This document shows positions 31,555-40,037 of a stretch of DNA of 64,000 nt, piece by piece. The notes under the pieces are model-generated. The model did no database searches. It saw only the letters and a list, made by a program, of their open reading frames with translations, and had not been told where the DNA came from. The stretch comes from DASSFZ01 sp035292585 (lineage in GTDB: Bacteria > Chloroflexota > Anaerolineae > Fen-1058). The position numbers and the translations under genes were made by a program. Positions within the stretch are counted from its first letter, which is position 1. Every line of letters starts with the position of its first letter. The stretch spans positions 1-64,000 of the forward strand of contig DATDPU010000033.1 in assembly GCA_035292585.1 (NCBI GenBank), in the 5' to 3' direction.

Positions 31555-32874
31555 ATGGACACACTCATCCTGATCGGCCTGGCGGTGCTGGGCGCGGTGG
31601 CGTCAGCGGGGCTGGCGCTGATCCCGGCGTTGCACATCTACAACGTCGCCGGGCTGCTGATCCTCGTCGCCGGTTCGCTGTCATCTATCCTCAACCTCGA
31701 TCAACTAGCGCTGCTGTTGCTCGGCATGGTCGTCGGCTACTCGATGCTGAACACGATCCCGGCGACATTCCTGGCCGCGCCGGACGAGTCGGCGGCGTTC
31801 ATCGTGCTGCCCGCGCAGAAGTGGCTGCTGCAGCGGCGCGGTTACGAAGCGGTCGTCCTCACCGGCGTCGGCGGGTTAGGCGGGCTGGCGGTTGTCGTCG
31901 CGCTCAGCCCGTTTGCCGGCGAAGCCGCGCGCATCCTGCAAGCGATCGTCGCGCCGCACCTCGGCTGGATCCTGCTGGCCGTCAGCGCCTTCATGCTGAT
32001 GTCGGAGTGGCCCAAAGCGGGCGAGCGCGGCCGGACGCGCATCGGGCGTTTCCTCGCCGCGTGGACCGGGTTGGGCGCCGGGATTCTCACCTTCTTTTTG
32101 TCCGGCCTGCTCGGCTTCATCATCATCTATCGCAGCGTCGTGCCGACCGAGGTCGCGTTTCAGAATTTGCTGCCGGCGTTCCTCGGCTTGTTTGCCGTGC
32201 CCATGGTCCTGGCGAACTTCATCATGGGCACGCGCATTCCTGAGCAATACCTGTCCACCTCGCTCGACGTGTCTCCGTCCCACTTGCTGCGCGGCATCGC
32301 TTCGGGCACGCTAGGCGGGTTGTTCGCCGCGTTCTTCCCGGTGGTGACCGGCGGCGTCGGTGGGTTCCTCGCCGCGCATGCGACGGCGCAACGCGACGAC
32401 CGCACGTTCATTCTCTCGCAAGGCGCTTCGAAATCGGTGTACTACGTCGGCGGCTTTCTGTTGTTCTTCGTGCCGGGCCTGCACCTGGCGCGCGGCGGCA
32501 TGGCGGCGATGCTCAGCACGATTTACACGCCGGCGACGCCGTTGCTGTACTTTACCGCCGTGGCGGCCATCGCGGTGAGCGGGGCGGTTTCGTTCTTGCT
32601 GTTGATCGCGTTGAGCCGCCTGGCGATCCGCGTGGTCGAGCGCGTTCATTACCGCGTGATTAACGCCGCGACGCTGGCGATCCTGGTCACGCTGGTGGCT
32701 GCGCTGACTGGTCCCGGCGGGTTGCTGATCATGCTGGCCGCAACGGGCATCGGCCTGATCCCGACGCTGTTCGGCTCGCGGCGCATGAACTGCCTGGGGG
32801 TGTTGCTGCTCCCGATCACACTCAACCTGCTGGGACTGGGGCCGTCGGTGGCAAGGCTGCTGGGACTGATCTGA
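31555..32874 (+). CDS. TctA-like multi-pass membrane transporter (COG1784 type)
   Basis: The protein has 439 residues with about 11-12 membrane helices. It resembles the TctA permease group (GMVVGYSMLNTIPATFLAAP near the start; TLGGLFAAFFPVVTGGVGG in the middle), in the shorter archaeal/Chloroflexota form that works without TctB/TctC. The substrate is unknown. The stop TGA is the first part of a heptamer array. Confidence 0.7.
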   Translation: MDTLILIGLAVLGAVASAGLALIPALHIYNVAGLLILVAGSLSSILNLDQLALLLLGMVVGYSMLNTIPATFLAAPDESAAFIVLPAQKWLLQRRGYEAVVLTGVGGLGGLAVVVALSPFAGEAARILQAIVAPHLGWILLAVSAFMLMSEWPKAGERGRTRIGRFLAAWTGLGAGILTFFLSGLLGFIIIYRSVVPTEVAFQNLLPAFLGLFAVPMVLANFIMGTRIPEQYLSTSLDVSPSHLLRGIASGTLGGLFAAFFPVVTGGVGGFLAAHATAQRDDRTFILSQGASKSVYYVGGFLLFFVPGLHLARGGMAAMLSTIYTPATPLLYFTAVAAIAVSGAVSFLLLIALSRLAIRVVERVHYRVINAATLAILVTLVAALTGPGGLLIMLAATGIGLIPTLFGSRRMNCLGVLLLPITLNLLGLGPSVARLLGLI

Positions 32875-32935
32875 ATGTAGAATGAAGAATGAGGAATGAG
32901 GAATGAAGAATGAGGAATGAGGAATGCAGAATGCA
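32873..32935. repeat. heptamer array GAATGNA, 9 units, starting in a stop codon
   Basis: Nine units (GAATGTA, GAATGAA, GAATGAG and similar) run from the TctA-like stop codon to the start of the four-helix-bundle gene. The inverted counterpart lies at 33323-33374. Confidence 0.88.
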
Positions 32936-32948
32936 GAAAGGGGGAAAT

Positions 32949-33320
32949 GTGGCTAGCAAAGCGCCGCGCAATATTCAAGAGCGAACATTTGAATTCGGCC
33001 TCCGGATTGTGAGACTGGTCGATCGACTGCCGAGGACGCTATCGGCGACAGAAATCGGACGGCAGATGTTGCGCTCCGGCACATCGGTCGGCGCGAATAT
33101 GGAGGAGGCGAAGGGCGCGGAAAGTCGACGTGACTTCATCCACAAGACCAGTACGGCATACAAAGAGGCGCGCGAAACTTTTTATTGGTTGAGCCTGATC
33201 GATGCTGCCGTTCTTTGTCGTGACCAAGAAGTTCTTTCGCTTCGTCAAGAATGCGATGAAGTTATCCGTATCCTCCACACCATCTTACGCAAGGCACGCT
33301 CATCACAGCAAGCGGCGTAA
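32949..33320 (+). CDS. four-helix bundle protein (S23/23S rRNA intervening-sequence type)
   Basis: The protein has 123 residues from GTG 32949 (AAAGGGGGAAAT upstream; frames starting earlier lie in the heptamer array). It shows the family pattern FEFGLRIVRLVDRLPRTLS, IGRQMLRSGTSVGANMEEA and DFIHKTSTAYKEARETFYWL. Such proteins occur free in genomes or encoded inside 23S rRNA intervening sequences; their role is not settled. It is enclosed by inverted heptamer arrays. Confidence 0.88.
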   Translation: MASKAPRNIQERTFEFGLRIVRLVDRLPRTLSATEIGRQMLRSGTSVGANMEEAKGAESRRDFIHKTSTAYKEARETFYWLSLIDAAVLCRDQEVLSLRQECDEVIRILHTILRKARSSQQAA

Positions 33321-33322
33321 TT

Positions 33323-33374
33323 TTCTTCATTCTCAATTCTTCATTCTCAATTCTTAATTCTACATTCTGCATTG
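33323..33374. repeat. inverted heptamer array after the four-helix-bundle gene
   Basis: CTTCATTCTCAATTCTTCATT and following units are the reverse complement of the GAATGAA units at 32873-32935. The array ends at the ATG of the next gene. Confidence 0.85.
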
Positions 33375-33376
33375 AT

Positions 33377-34372
33377 ATGAAGGGCATCACGCATTTCGTC
33401 AGCGGCATCGCCGCCGCCACTTTCATTCCGGGCGTGGTCGAACAGGCCGCGGCCGGGTCACTGCTGCCGGTGCTGGGCGGCGTGTTCGGCCTGTTGCCCG
33501 ACACGCTCGATTTCAAGTTCGCGCGCTACTTCGAACGCGCCGAGCAGATCGACCCGGACCCGCGTCACCCCGACCCGCAACTGATCGCCGACCGGCTGGC
33601 CGAGGCGATCGATCGGGCCTACAAGCGCAATCAGCCCGTCCGCGTGCGGCTGCACACGATGAAGCTGGGCGTCGATCTATGGCGGCAGTATACCGTCCGC
33701 TTCGACGCCGAGAACGGCGAGATCGCCGTGCGCATCGGGCCGACGGTGAACACCTCGCAGCTGGCGTATGCCGGTTCGGAAATCGAAGGACTGAAGGAGG
33801 CGCGCGCGAAAGTCGAAGCGCCGTTGGTGTATACCTATGGCGAGGAGATGAAGATCGATATCTTCGGCGGGCCGTCGTTCGCCTTCAAGCGCGTCAAGGA
33901 CAAGGTCGAGATTCAATTTCTGCCATGGCATCGATCGTGGTCGCACTCGCTCGTGTTGGCGGCGTTCCTCGGGCTGGCGACCGGGCTGCTGCTCAATGCC
34001 ACACTCGGCTGGGTGATCTTCGCCGGCATGGCCGTGCACATTCTCGAAGATCAGCTCGGCTACATGGGCAGCAACCTGTTTTGGCCGCTCACCGAGAATC
34101 GGGCCGGCGGGCTGCGGTTGATTCACTCCGGCGACCCGATCCCCAATTTCGTCACGGTCTGGACGGCGCTGGTACTGATCCTCTTCAACCTCGATCGGTT
34201 TTCAGGCGAGCCGCCGTTCTTCCAGCCGGTAGTCTTTTTGACCTTTGCCCTGGCTGTGCCTGTCGGCGGGCTGTTGTCGTTCTACTTCATGGGCAAGCGG
34301 CGCGGCTACCAAACGATCGAGGCGGCGAAACAGGCGGACGTGATCCAGGAGCTCGTAGAGACGGAGGTATAG
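33377..34372 (+). CDS. membrane-bound metal-dependent hydrolase-like protein (YdjM/DUF457 type)
   Basis: The protein has 331 residues. It starts MKGITHFVSGIAAATFIPG and has GVFGLLPDTLDFKF, the His/Asp pattern of the family. Next come a soluble insert of about 140 residues, then PWHRSWSHSLVLA and HILEDQLGYMGSN with metal-ligand-type His/Asp, and membrane helices. Members are linked to membrane lipid or LexA-regulated functions, but the reaction is unproven. The insert (about 50-185) is unusually long. Confidence 0.7.
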   Translation: MKGITHFVSGIAAATFIPGVVEQAAAGSLLPVLGGVFGLLPDTLDFKFARYFERAEQIDPDPRHPDPQLIADRLAEAIDRAYKRNQPVRVRLHTMKLGVDLWRQYTVRFDAENGEIAVRIGPTVNTSQLAYAGSEIEGLKEARAKVEAPLVYTYGEEMKIDIFGGPSFAFKRVKDKVEIQFLPWHRSWSHSLVLAAFLGLATGLLLNATLGWVIFAGMAVHILEDQLGYMGSNLFWPLTENRAGGLRLIHSGDPIPNFVTVWTALVLILFNLDRFSGEPPFFQPVVFLTFALAVPVGGLLSFYFMGKRRGYQTIEAAKQADVIQELVETEV

Positions 34373-34374
34373 CG

Positions 34375-34443
34375 GTCAACGGACTTGCCAACGGACAACC
34401 CTCGCGCGCAGCGCGGGGGTTGTCCGCTTAAGAGTCCGTTGAC
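34375..34443. repeat. nested palindrome GTCAACGGACTT ... AAGAGTCCGTTGAC
   Basis: Outer arms GTCAACGGACTT and AAGAGTCCGTTGAC enclose inner arms GGACAACCC and GGGTTGTCC around CGCGC-GCA-GCGCG. It starts two bases after the stop of the preceding gene. It may be a terminator-like structure or a small palindromic element. Confidence 0.75.
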
Positions 34444-34475
34444 GGCTCTATCCGCTTTTCTGGAGAAGGCAACGC

Positions 34476-34973
34476 ATGATAACCGACTACATCCGCACGC
34501 TCTACGCTTACAACGCCTGGGCGAACGGGCAGATTCTCGACACGGCCGCGCCGCTCGACCCGGCGCAGCTGTTCGCCGGCGGCGGCGCGAGTTTCGATTC
34601 GATTCACGCGACGCTGGTTCACACTCTCGGCGCGCAGTGGCTCTGGCTCTCGCGCTGGCAAGGCGTGTCGCCACGCGCGGTGCTCAACCCAGCCGACTTC
34701 CCCGACCTCGGCTCGATTCGCGCCCGCTGGGAGCAGGTCGAGCGCGACACGCAGGTCTTCGTGGACGCGCTGGACGCATCGAGCTTGGGGCGCATCGTCG
34801 AATACACCAACACCGCCGACCAGCCGAACGCTTACCCGCTGTGGCAGATCATGCTGCATCAGGTCAACCACGCGACGCAGCACCGCAGCGAGGTGGCGCT
34901 GCTGCTGACGCAATTCGGCCATTCGCCGGGCGAGCTTGACCTGCTGCGGTATCTCGAGCTTTCAAGGACTTAA
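34476..34973 (+). CDS. DinB/YfiT-like metalloenzyme fold protein
   Basis: The protein has 165 residues. It opens MITDYIRTLYAYNAWANGQIL and has the three metal-ligand histidines of the DinB superfamily: one in IHATLVHTLGAQWLW and two in MLHQVNHATQHRSEV. Members include thiol S-transferases that use bacillithiol or mycothiol; the specific role is unknown. The VOC gene follows by 30 bp, so the two may act together in detoxification. Confidence 0.85.
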   Translation: MITDYIRTLYAYNAWANGQILDTAAPLDPAQLFAGGGASFDSIHATLVHTLGAQWLWLSRWQGVSPRAVLNPADFPDLGSIRARWEQVERDTQVFVDALDASSLGRIVEYTNTADQPNAYPLWQIMLHQVNHATQHRSEVALLLTQFGHSPGELDLLRYLELSRT

Positions 34974-35003
34974 CTACAGCGCCAGAGAGGAGGGGGATGC
35001 GGA

Positions 35004-35417
35004 ATGCAAGCCGAACGCGTTCTGGAAACCTGTCTGTACGTGGACGATCTGCAGGCGGCGGCGGAGTTTTACACCCGCGTCCTCGGACTGTCGCTGCTCT
35101 CGCGTGTCGAAGGGCGACACGTCTTCTTCCGCTGCGGCGCGGGCGTCTTCCTGCTGTTCAACCCCGCCACGACGATTCAGCCGAACAACAGCAGCCGCGG
35201 CGTGCCGACGCACGGCGCGCACGGGCCGGGCCACGCCGCGTTCGCCATGCCGCACGCCGAGATTGCGAACTGGCGCGAGCATTTGCTGCAAAACGGCGTG
35301 GCGATCGAAAAGGAAATCAATTGGCCGGGCGGCGGCTACTCGCTTTACTTCCGCGACCCGGCGGGCAACAGTCTCGAACTGGCAACCCCGAAAACCTGGG
35401 GGCTGGCGAGTGACTGA
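35004..35417 (+). CDS. VOC (glyoxalase-fold) family protein
   Basis: The protein has 137 residues. It shows the two beta-alpha-beta-beta-beta halves: ETCLYVDDLQAAAEFYTRVL with LSLLSRVEG, then GPGHAAFAMPHAEIANWREH and YFRDPAGNSLELATP. Metal-ligand candidates are His74-like in GHAAF and the final Glu. The reaction cannot be told from sequence alone. Confidence 0.85.
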   Translation: MQAERVLETCLYVDDLQAAAEFYTRVLGLSLLSRVEGRHVFFRCGAGVFLLFNPATTIQPNNSSRGVPTHGAHGPGHAAFAMPHAEIANWREHLLQNGVAIEKEINWPGGGYSLYFRDPAGNSLELATPKTWGLASD

Positions 35418-35431
35418 TTACTGCTCACTCG

Positions 35432-37342
35432 TCACTGTATCCAGCCCAACCCCAGCTCCTCCAGCTTCGCCTGCGTCGGCATACCGGTGGTCTTGTCCCA
35501 ACCGGCCAGCTCGTAATACGTGTTCAGTGCGAAATCGAGTTCTTCCGGCGTGACGGTTCGGCCGTCGCTGCGACCGCCCTTGAGCGGCCGGGACAACACC
35601 TTCTTGGGCAGCGTATCCTTGTCGCGGCCGACGCCCTCGCGCGCGTTGAAAGCGCGCAGCAGGTTCAAGCGCCGCTCGCCGACGGTCTGAATCTCGTCGA
35701 TCGTCACGTCCCAGCCGGTGACGGCCTTCATCAGCGCCACTTCTTGTTCAGGGCCAAACAACGTCCAGGCCGGCCCCCACACGAACTGGCACAGCGTGGC
35801 CGTGTCCAGGAACGAATAGTTCAGCTGCGTGCGGTAAGCAAACCTCACCTTCTCCTCGTTCATCACGCGGCCCTTCTGCGGGTTCGTCAGGCCGAGCACC
35901 TTCAAGCGGCGCAGGTACAGGTTGTCGTTGTGGTTCTCCGGATCGGGCGCGTACATCGGATCGTGCTCGGATGATTGATGATCGGCGCCGAAGGGGTTGA
36001 CCGCGTAGATCAGCGCCAGGCTCTTCTTGACCTGCGGCATGTGCGCCGGCAGCTCCGCGCCTTTGACCGTGATCAAAAACTCTTCGGCGCCGCGTCCGAT
36101 CTTTTGCGCGGCAGCTTCCGACCCCTCCGCCAGCACCGCGCCAAAACCCTCCCGACGGACAATCTGGTTGAGCATGGCGATCATCGCGTCGGCATTGCCG
36201 AACCTCAGCTCGATCCCGCCCGTGTCCTCTGTCGTAATCACGCCGTTCTCGAACAACTCCATCCCGAACGCGATCGTCGCGCCGCAGGCGATGGTATCCA
36301 CCCCCCACTCGGAGCAAATCTGGTGCGCCAGCGAGATCGCCAGGAGATCGTTGACGCCGCAATACGAACCGAACGTGCTGATCGTCTCGTACTCCGCGCC
36401 GCCGTAGGACGGCAGAATCGTCGTATCCTTGTACTTGGTCTCGACGACGCGCTTGCAGCGCACCGTGCAGGCGAAGCAGGTGTCGTTCTTCTTCAGGATC
36501 GTGTCAGCCATCTTCTCGCCGCTGATGTCGTCGCTGTATTCGAAAAAGCCGCTGTTGTAGTTGAACGCCGGGAAAGTGCCGGTCGAGTTTTGGAAGCCGA
36601 CGACGCTGGCCGTGCCGTAATCTTGCAAGCCCTTCACGTCGGCGTTATCGGGAATTTCCTTGGTGCCGCTCCGATTCATCTCGGCGATCGTCTGCTTGTC
36701 GAACACTTCGGGTTTCTTCGTGCCGCGCACCGCGATCGCCTTGAGGTTCTTCGACGCCATCACCAGCCCCAGCCCGGTGCGGCCGAACGCGCGGTTGCTC
36801 ATATTCATGATCGCCGCGAAGCGCACGCCATGTTCCGCCGCCGGGCCGACCTGGATGACCTCGGCCTTCGACTCACCCACCTCTGCCTTGATCGTCTGCT
36901 CCACAGCGCCGGTGGTCAGGTCTTTACCCCACAGGTGACTCGCCGCGCGCAGCTCCGGCTGGCCGTCGTTGATCCACACGTACACCGGCTTGGGCGACTT
37001 GCCGGTGATCACGATGCCATCGAACCCGGCGAACTTCAACTCGGCCGGCCAGAACCCGCCCGATTGCGCATCGCCTGCCAGCCCGGTCAGCGGGCTTTTA
37101 GCCGTGGCCGTCGCCCGGCTCTGCCCGGAGATCGCCACGCCGGTCGGCGCGCTGATGAAAAACGAGAGGGTGTTGTCGGGGCCGAGCGGATCGGCTTGGG
37201 GCGGCGTGTGCTTCAACAGATAGTACAGCCCCATCGCGCTGCCGCCGTAATAAGTTCGGTAAAACGCTGCATCCGGTTTCTCGATCGTCAATGCGCCCTG
37301 TGTTAGATCGATGTGCAGAATCTGCCCGGTGTAACCGTACAT
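35432..37342 (-). CDS. aldehyde:ferredoxin oxidoreductase family tungstoenzyme
   Basis: The protein has 636 residues. It starts MYGYTGQILHIDLTQG and has GRTGLGLVMASKNLKAIAVRG, as in the AOR family. The [4Fe-4S] site is NDTCFACTVRCKR plus a later Cys (ATLCQF). It would oxidise aldehydes, or reduce acids, with ferredoxin using a tungsto-bispterin cofactor. No ferredoxin-like subunit is adjacent. It points to an anaerobic or facultative lifestyle beside the cytochrome genes. Confidence 0.9.
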   Translation of the reverse strand: MYGYTGQILHIDLTQGALTIEKPDAAFYRTYYGGSAMGLYYLLKHTPPQADPLGPDNTLSFFISAPTGVAISGQSRATATAKSPLTGLAGDAQSGGFWPAELKFAGFDGIVITGKSPKPVYVWINDGQPELRAASHLWGKDLTTGAVEQTIKAEVGESKAEVIQVGPAAEHGVRFAAIMNMSNRAFGRTGLGLVMASKNLKAIAVRGTKKPEVFDKQTIAEMNRSGTKEIPDNADVKGLQDYGTASVVGFQNSTGTFPAFNYNSGFFEYSDDISGEKMADTILKKNDTCFACTVRCKRVVETKYKDTTILPSYGGAEYETISTFGSYCGVNDLLAISLAHQICSEWGVDTIACGATIAFGMELFENGVITTEDTGGIELRFGNADAMIAMLNQIVRREGFGAVLAEGSEAAAQKIGRGAEEFLITVKGAELPAHMPQVKKSLALIYAVNPFGADHQSSEHDPMYAPDPENHNDNLYLRRLKVLGLTNPQKGRVMNEEKVRFAYRTQLNYSFLDTATLCQFVWGPAWTLFGPEQEVALMKAVTGWDVTIDEIQTVGERRLNLLRAFNAREGVGRDKDTLPKKVLSRPLKGGRSDGRTVTPEELDFALNTYYELAGWDKTTGMPTQAKLEELGLGWIQ

Positions 37343-37383
37343 ACTTCCTCCCTACGACAAAGTTGAGCGCTTGCAGTGCGGCG

Positions 37384-37469
37384 AGTGCTTCGACAATCTA
37401 AAGTTGCCTAGTTCCCGCCGCAGTTGCACTGCCGTCCGAACCCCGCATAATTAAGTGGTCGGGGTACTA
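37384..37469. mobile_element. MITE-like element B, short copy (inverted)
   Basis: This 86-bp copy runs from TGCTTCGACAATCTAAAGTT to GGTCGGGGTACTA, i.e. element B in reverse orientation with most of the interior deleted. It contains GCCGCAGTTGCACTGCCGTC. Confidence 0.75.
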
Positions 37470-37473
37470 ATAA

Positions 37474-37573
37474 TCAGTCCATGTGAAATTGATGGGCCGT
37501 AGCATAGCCCCTGGTGGGCGTTGGACGGGCACAAGGCCCTAGGCTACCCATCAAAATCAAGTGGACTGACCAC
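37474..37573. mobile_element. 100-bp palindromic element, GGTCAGTCCA ends
   Basis: ATCAGTCCATGTGAAATTGA at the left is matched at the right by the inverse of GTGGTCAGTCCACTTGATTT. The centre reads GCCGTAGCATAGCCCC and GGGCACAAGGCCCTAGGC. Halves or relatives occur at 5299, 6938 and 62830. It directly follows element B in this 330-bp gap; no gene was seen. Confidence 0.75.
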
Positions 37574-37611
37574 TAGTATAGATCGAAGCGTGAAGCAGGT
37601 AAAGACAGTCG

Positions 37612-37676
37612 AGTTAGAGTAAGCAGTTAGAGTGAGAGTCTCTAACTCCAAACTCTAACTCTAAACTCCAACTCAC
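37612..37676. repeat. inverted GTTAGAG / CTCTAAC heptamer array at a stop codon
   Basis: GAGTTAGAGTAAGCAGTTAG faces CTCTAACTCCAAACTCTAAC. The array ends at the stop codon of the ABC permease gene (37673). Confidence 0.7.
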
Positions 37677-38494
37677 ACTTCCTCAGCGAACCGTCTCGCA
37701 TACCGATCGAACACCGCGTACCCGATCACCAGCATCGCCAGCGCCGTGATCGCCGTGCGCAGGAAGAAGTCCGCGCCGATGGTGTGCCCCCAGTACAACA
37801 CATCGCGATACGAGGAAATGATCGAGGCCATCGGGTTGACGATGTACACCAGCCGGCGCAGGTCGAACGCAGCGCCGAGCAGGGTCGCCGTTTGCGGCAC
37901 AGTCTCGATCGGGTACACGATCGGCGTGAGGAAGAACCACGCCAGCATCACGACTTCCATGATGATCTGGGTATCGCGATAGAACACGTTGACGGTAGAC
38001 AAGATCAGCCCGATGCCGACGGTGAAGATCACCTGCACCAGCAAAACCACCGGCAGCCAGATGATCAGCCACACTTGCCCGGTGAGCGGCACACCCGATA
38101 GCCAGGCCAGCGCGAAGAAGACCGGCAGCGCGATCATGAAGTTGATCATGTTCGCGATCACCACGGCGACCGGCAGGGCCGCGCGCGGGAAGTACACTTT
38201 CTTGATCAGATGCGCGTTGTTGACGATGCTGCCCGTCGCGCCGATGACCGAGGCCGAGAAGAAGTTCCAGGCCAGGATGCCGATCAACACCGAGACGTGA
38301 TAGGCGGGCTGGCGGTTCTGCGCCGCCATCACCGTGAACACGATCGTCAACACCAACATCATCAGCAGCGGGTTAAGCCAGGACCAGGCGATGCCCAAAG
38401 CCGAATTCTTATAGCGCACCTTCAGGTCGCGCTCGACCAGGTTGCGAATCAGCTCGCGGTAACTCCACAGCTCGCGCAGCCTAGCCCACATCAT
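37673..38494 (-). CDS. ABC-2 type polysaccharide/polyol export permease
   Basis: The protein has 273 residues from ATG 38494 or 38491 (GAGGGGG just upstream); the longer frame only reads through the 15-bp array. It resembles TagG/Wzm: LIRNLVERDLKVRYKNSALG, then WSWLNPLLMMLVLTIVF and six membrane helices, with YFPRAALPVAVVI and FFLTPIVYPIE. The partner ATPase is not downstream in this window. The start overlaps the end of the glycosyltransferase gene, so the two are coupled. Confidence 0.88.
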   Translation of the reverse strand: MMWARLRELWSYRELIRNLVERDLKVRYKNSALGIAWSWLNPLLMMLVLTIVFTVMAAQNRQPAYHVSVLIGILAWNFFSASVIGATGSIVNNAHLIKKVYFPRAALPVAVVIANMINFMIALPVFFALAWLSGVPLTGQVWLIIWLPVVLLVQVIFTVGIGLILSTVNVFYRDTQIIMEVVMLAWFFLTPIVYPIETVPQTATLLGAAFDLRRLVYIVNPMASIISSYRDVLYWGHTIGADFFLRTAITALAMLVIGYAVFDRYARRFAEEV

Positions 38495-39908
38495 GCCCCC
38501 TCGTAGGAGGCATCTCCAGATGCCGACCCTCCGGATGCCGACCCTCCGGATGCCGACCCTCCAGATGCCGATCCTCCAGATGCCGACCCTCCGGATGCCA
38601 ACCCTCCAGATGCCGACCCTCCGGATGCCGACTCTCCAGATGCCGACTCTCCAGGTGCCGACTCTCCAGATGCCGACCGAACCCAAGTTCCTGCAGCGCC
38701 TGCGTGCGCTCGCCGGCGCGGCGCAGGCGCACGGCGTCATACACGGCCACGATGCGGCGAGCGGCATCCTCCCACGCGAACATCGCCTGGGCGCGCGCCC
38801 GCAAGCCGGCCGCGGCGCACGCGCGCGCCGACGGAGTGTTCAAGGCGTACAGCAGTTGCTCCGCCAGCGCAGCCGCATCACCCGGTCGCGCGTAAAAACC
38901 GTAATCGTGCAGATATTCGCGATTGATAGGCGTATTGAACGCGATCGTGGGCAGTCCGGTTGCCATATAGTTCAAGACCTTGCCGTTCGCCTCGGTGGCC
39001 GACAGCTTGGGCGCCACGGCCACGTCGCCCAGCCGCAGGTAGCGCGGCGCGTCTTCGTACAACACGCGACCGACGAACGTAGTGTGCGCGCTCAGACCGC
39101 GCGCTTCCGCCAGCGCTCGATACAGCGGCATGCCGGGGTAACCCATGATTAGAAAGTGCGTGTTGGGGCGCTGCCGGATCACTTGCTCGGCCGCTTCGAT
39201 CAACAGGTCCGTCCCCTGGTACGGCGCGAGCAGGCCCAGGTACACCACCAGCTCGCGGTCAGCCGGCACGCCCAGATACGAGCGGATCGCGCTCAATTCG
39301 ATACGGTCGGCTTCGGTGCGCGGGCGGAAGAAAGCCGTGTCCACGCAATCGGGCAACGGGATCACCCGTTCCGGATCGACGCCGAACGTGTCGCGCAGCA
39401 GAGCAACCGCTGTGCGCGAGCTGGTCAGGATCGCGCGCGGCCGATGATCGATGCGGCGCTCCAGCCGGCGCACGATCGCGTGAGCCGGGCCGGCCGGGTT
39501 CAGGAAGTGATGATCGATCATTTCGCCGGTCAGGCTGCCTTGAAAATCGAACACGAGCGGCGCGCGACTGATCCAGCTAAGCGCCGAACCGATGAGCGCG
39601 CCTTCGTGCAGGTGCGCGTGAATGATGTGCGGCTTGAAACGCAGCGCCGTCTTGAGCGCGGTCCAGGACAACAATACATCGAAGGCGATCTTATGCCGCG
39701 AGGAGCCGACTTCGTAGTCGGCGTGCCACGGCGTCGGCGCGGTGCGGATGATTTCCAGATCGGGCAGGCTCCGGCCTTTGTAATAGGTCACGATCTGCAC
39801 GCGCTGGCCGTGCGCTTGCAAGGTGCGCGCTTCTTCAAGAATTCGAACGTGGCACCCGTAGTCGGAAAAGAACGACGTGGGCGCGATCATGAGGATCCGG
39901 TAGGGCAT
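38481..39908 (-). CDS. GT4-family glycosyltransferase with repeat-encoded tail
   Basis: The protein has 475 residues from ATG 39908 (MPYRILMIAPTSFFSDYGCH). The GT-B fold is seen in HAHLHEGALIGSALSW, VVYLGLLAPYQGTDLLIEA and the EX7E-like region KLSATEANGKVLNYMATGLP. The last 65 residues are eleven RHLES/RHPEG pentapeptides encoded by the 15-bp array, ending in MPPTRGHDVG. It probably builds a surface glycan exported by the adjacent permease. Confidence 0.88.
   Translation of the reverse strand: MPYRILMIAPTSFFSDYGCHVRILEEARTLQAHGQRVQIVTYYKGRSLPDLEIIRTAPTPWHADYEVGSSRHKIAFDVLLSWTALKTALRFKPHIIHAHLHEGALIGSALSWISRAPLVFDFQGSLTGEMIDHHFLNPAGPAHAIVRRLERRIDHRPRAILTSSRTAVALLRDTFGVDPERVIPLPDCVDTAFFRPRTEADRIELSAIRSYLGVPADRELVVYLGLLAPYQGTDLLIEAAEQVIRQRPNTHFLIMGYPGMPLYRALAEARGLSAHTTFVGRVLYEDAPRYLRLGDVAVAPKLSATEANGKVLNYMATGLPTIAFNTPINREYLHDYGFYARPGDAAALAEQLLYALNTPSARACAAAGLRARAQAMFAWEDAARRIVAVYDAVRLRRAGERTQALQELGFGRHLESRHLESRHLESRHPEGRHLEGWHPEGRHLEDRHLEGRHPEGRHPEGRHLEMPPTRGHDVG
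38503..38679. repeat. GTAGGAG-anchored 15-bp array, about 11 units
   Basis: After GTAGGAGGCATCTCCA come about eleven units of the type GATGCCGACCCTCCG. The unit is 15 bp here, against 18 bp in the other arrays. It lies in the last part of the glycosyltransferase gene and immediately upstream of the permease ribosome binding site. Confidence 0.9.
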
Positions 39909-39929
39909 GGTGGTCACGGAGAGAATGGG

Positions 39930-40037
39930 TAGATTGGTAGTTGGTAGGTTGGTAGTAGGTAGACAGGTATCCAAGTAACCAATTACCCATCTACCAATTC
40001 CCCTGCTACCTGCTTACCTGCTACCTGCTACCTGTTT
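39930..40037. repeat. GGTAGNT / ACCTGCT inverted heptamer array
   Basis: TTGGTAGTTGGTAGGTTGG and relatives face ACCAATTACCC and CTGCTACCTGCTTACCTGC. The array sits between the glycosyltransferase start and the GIY-YIG stop; the last units form the C-terminal codons of the GIY-YIG protein. Confidence 0.8.

Noticed and set aside
38493..39152. Forward frame starting MPPRRRHLQMPTLRMPT
   Set aside because: It is the 15-bp array read on the wrong strand and then antisense to the glycosyltransferase.
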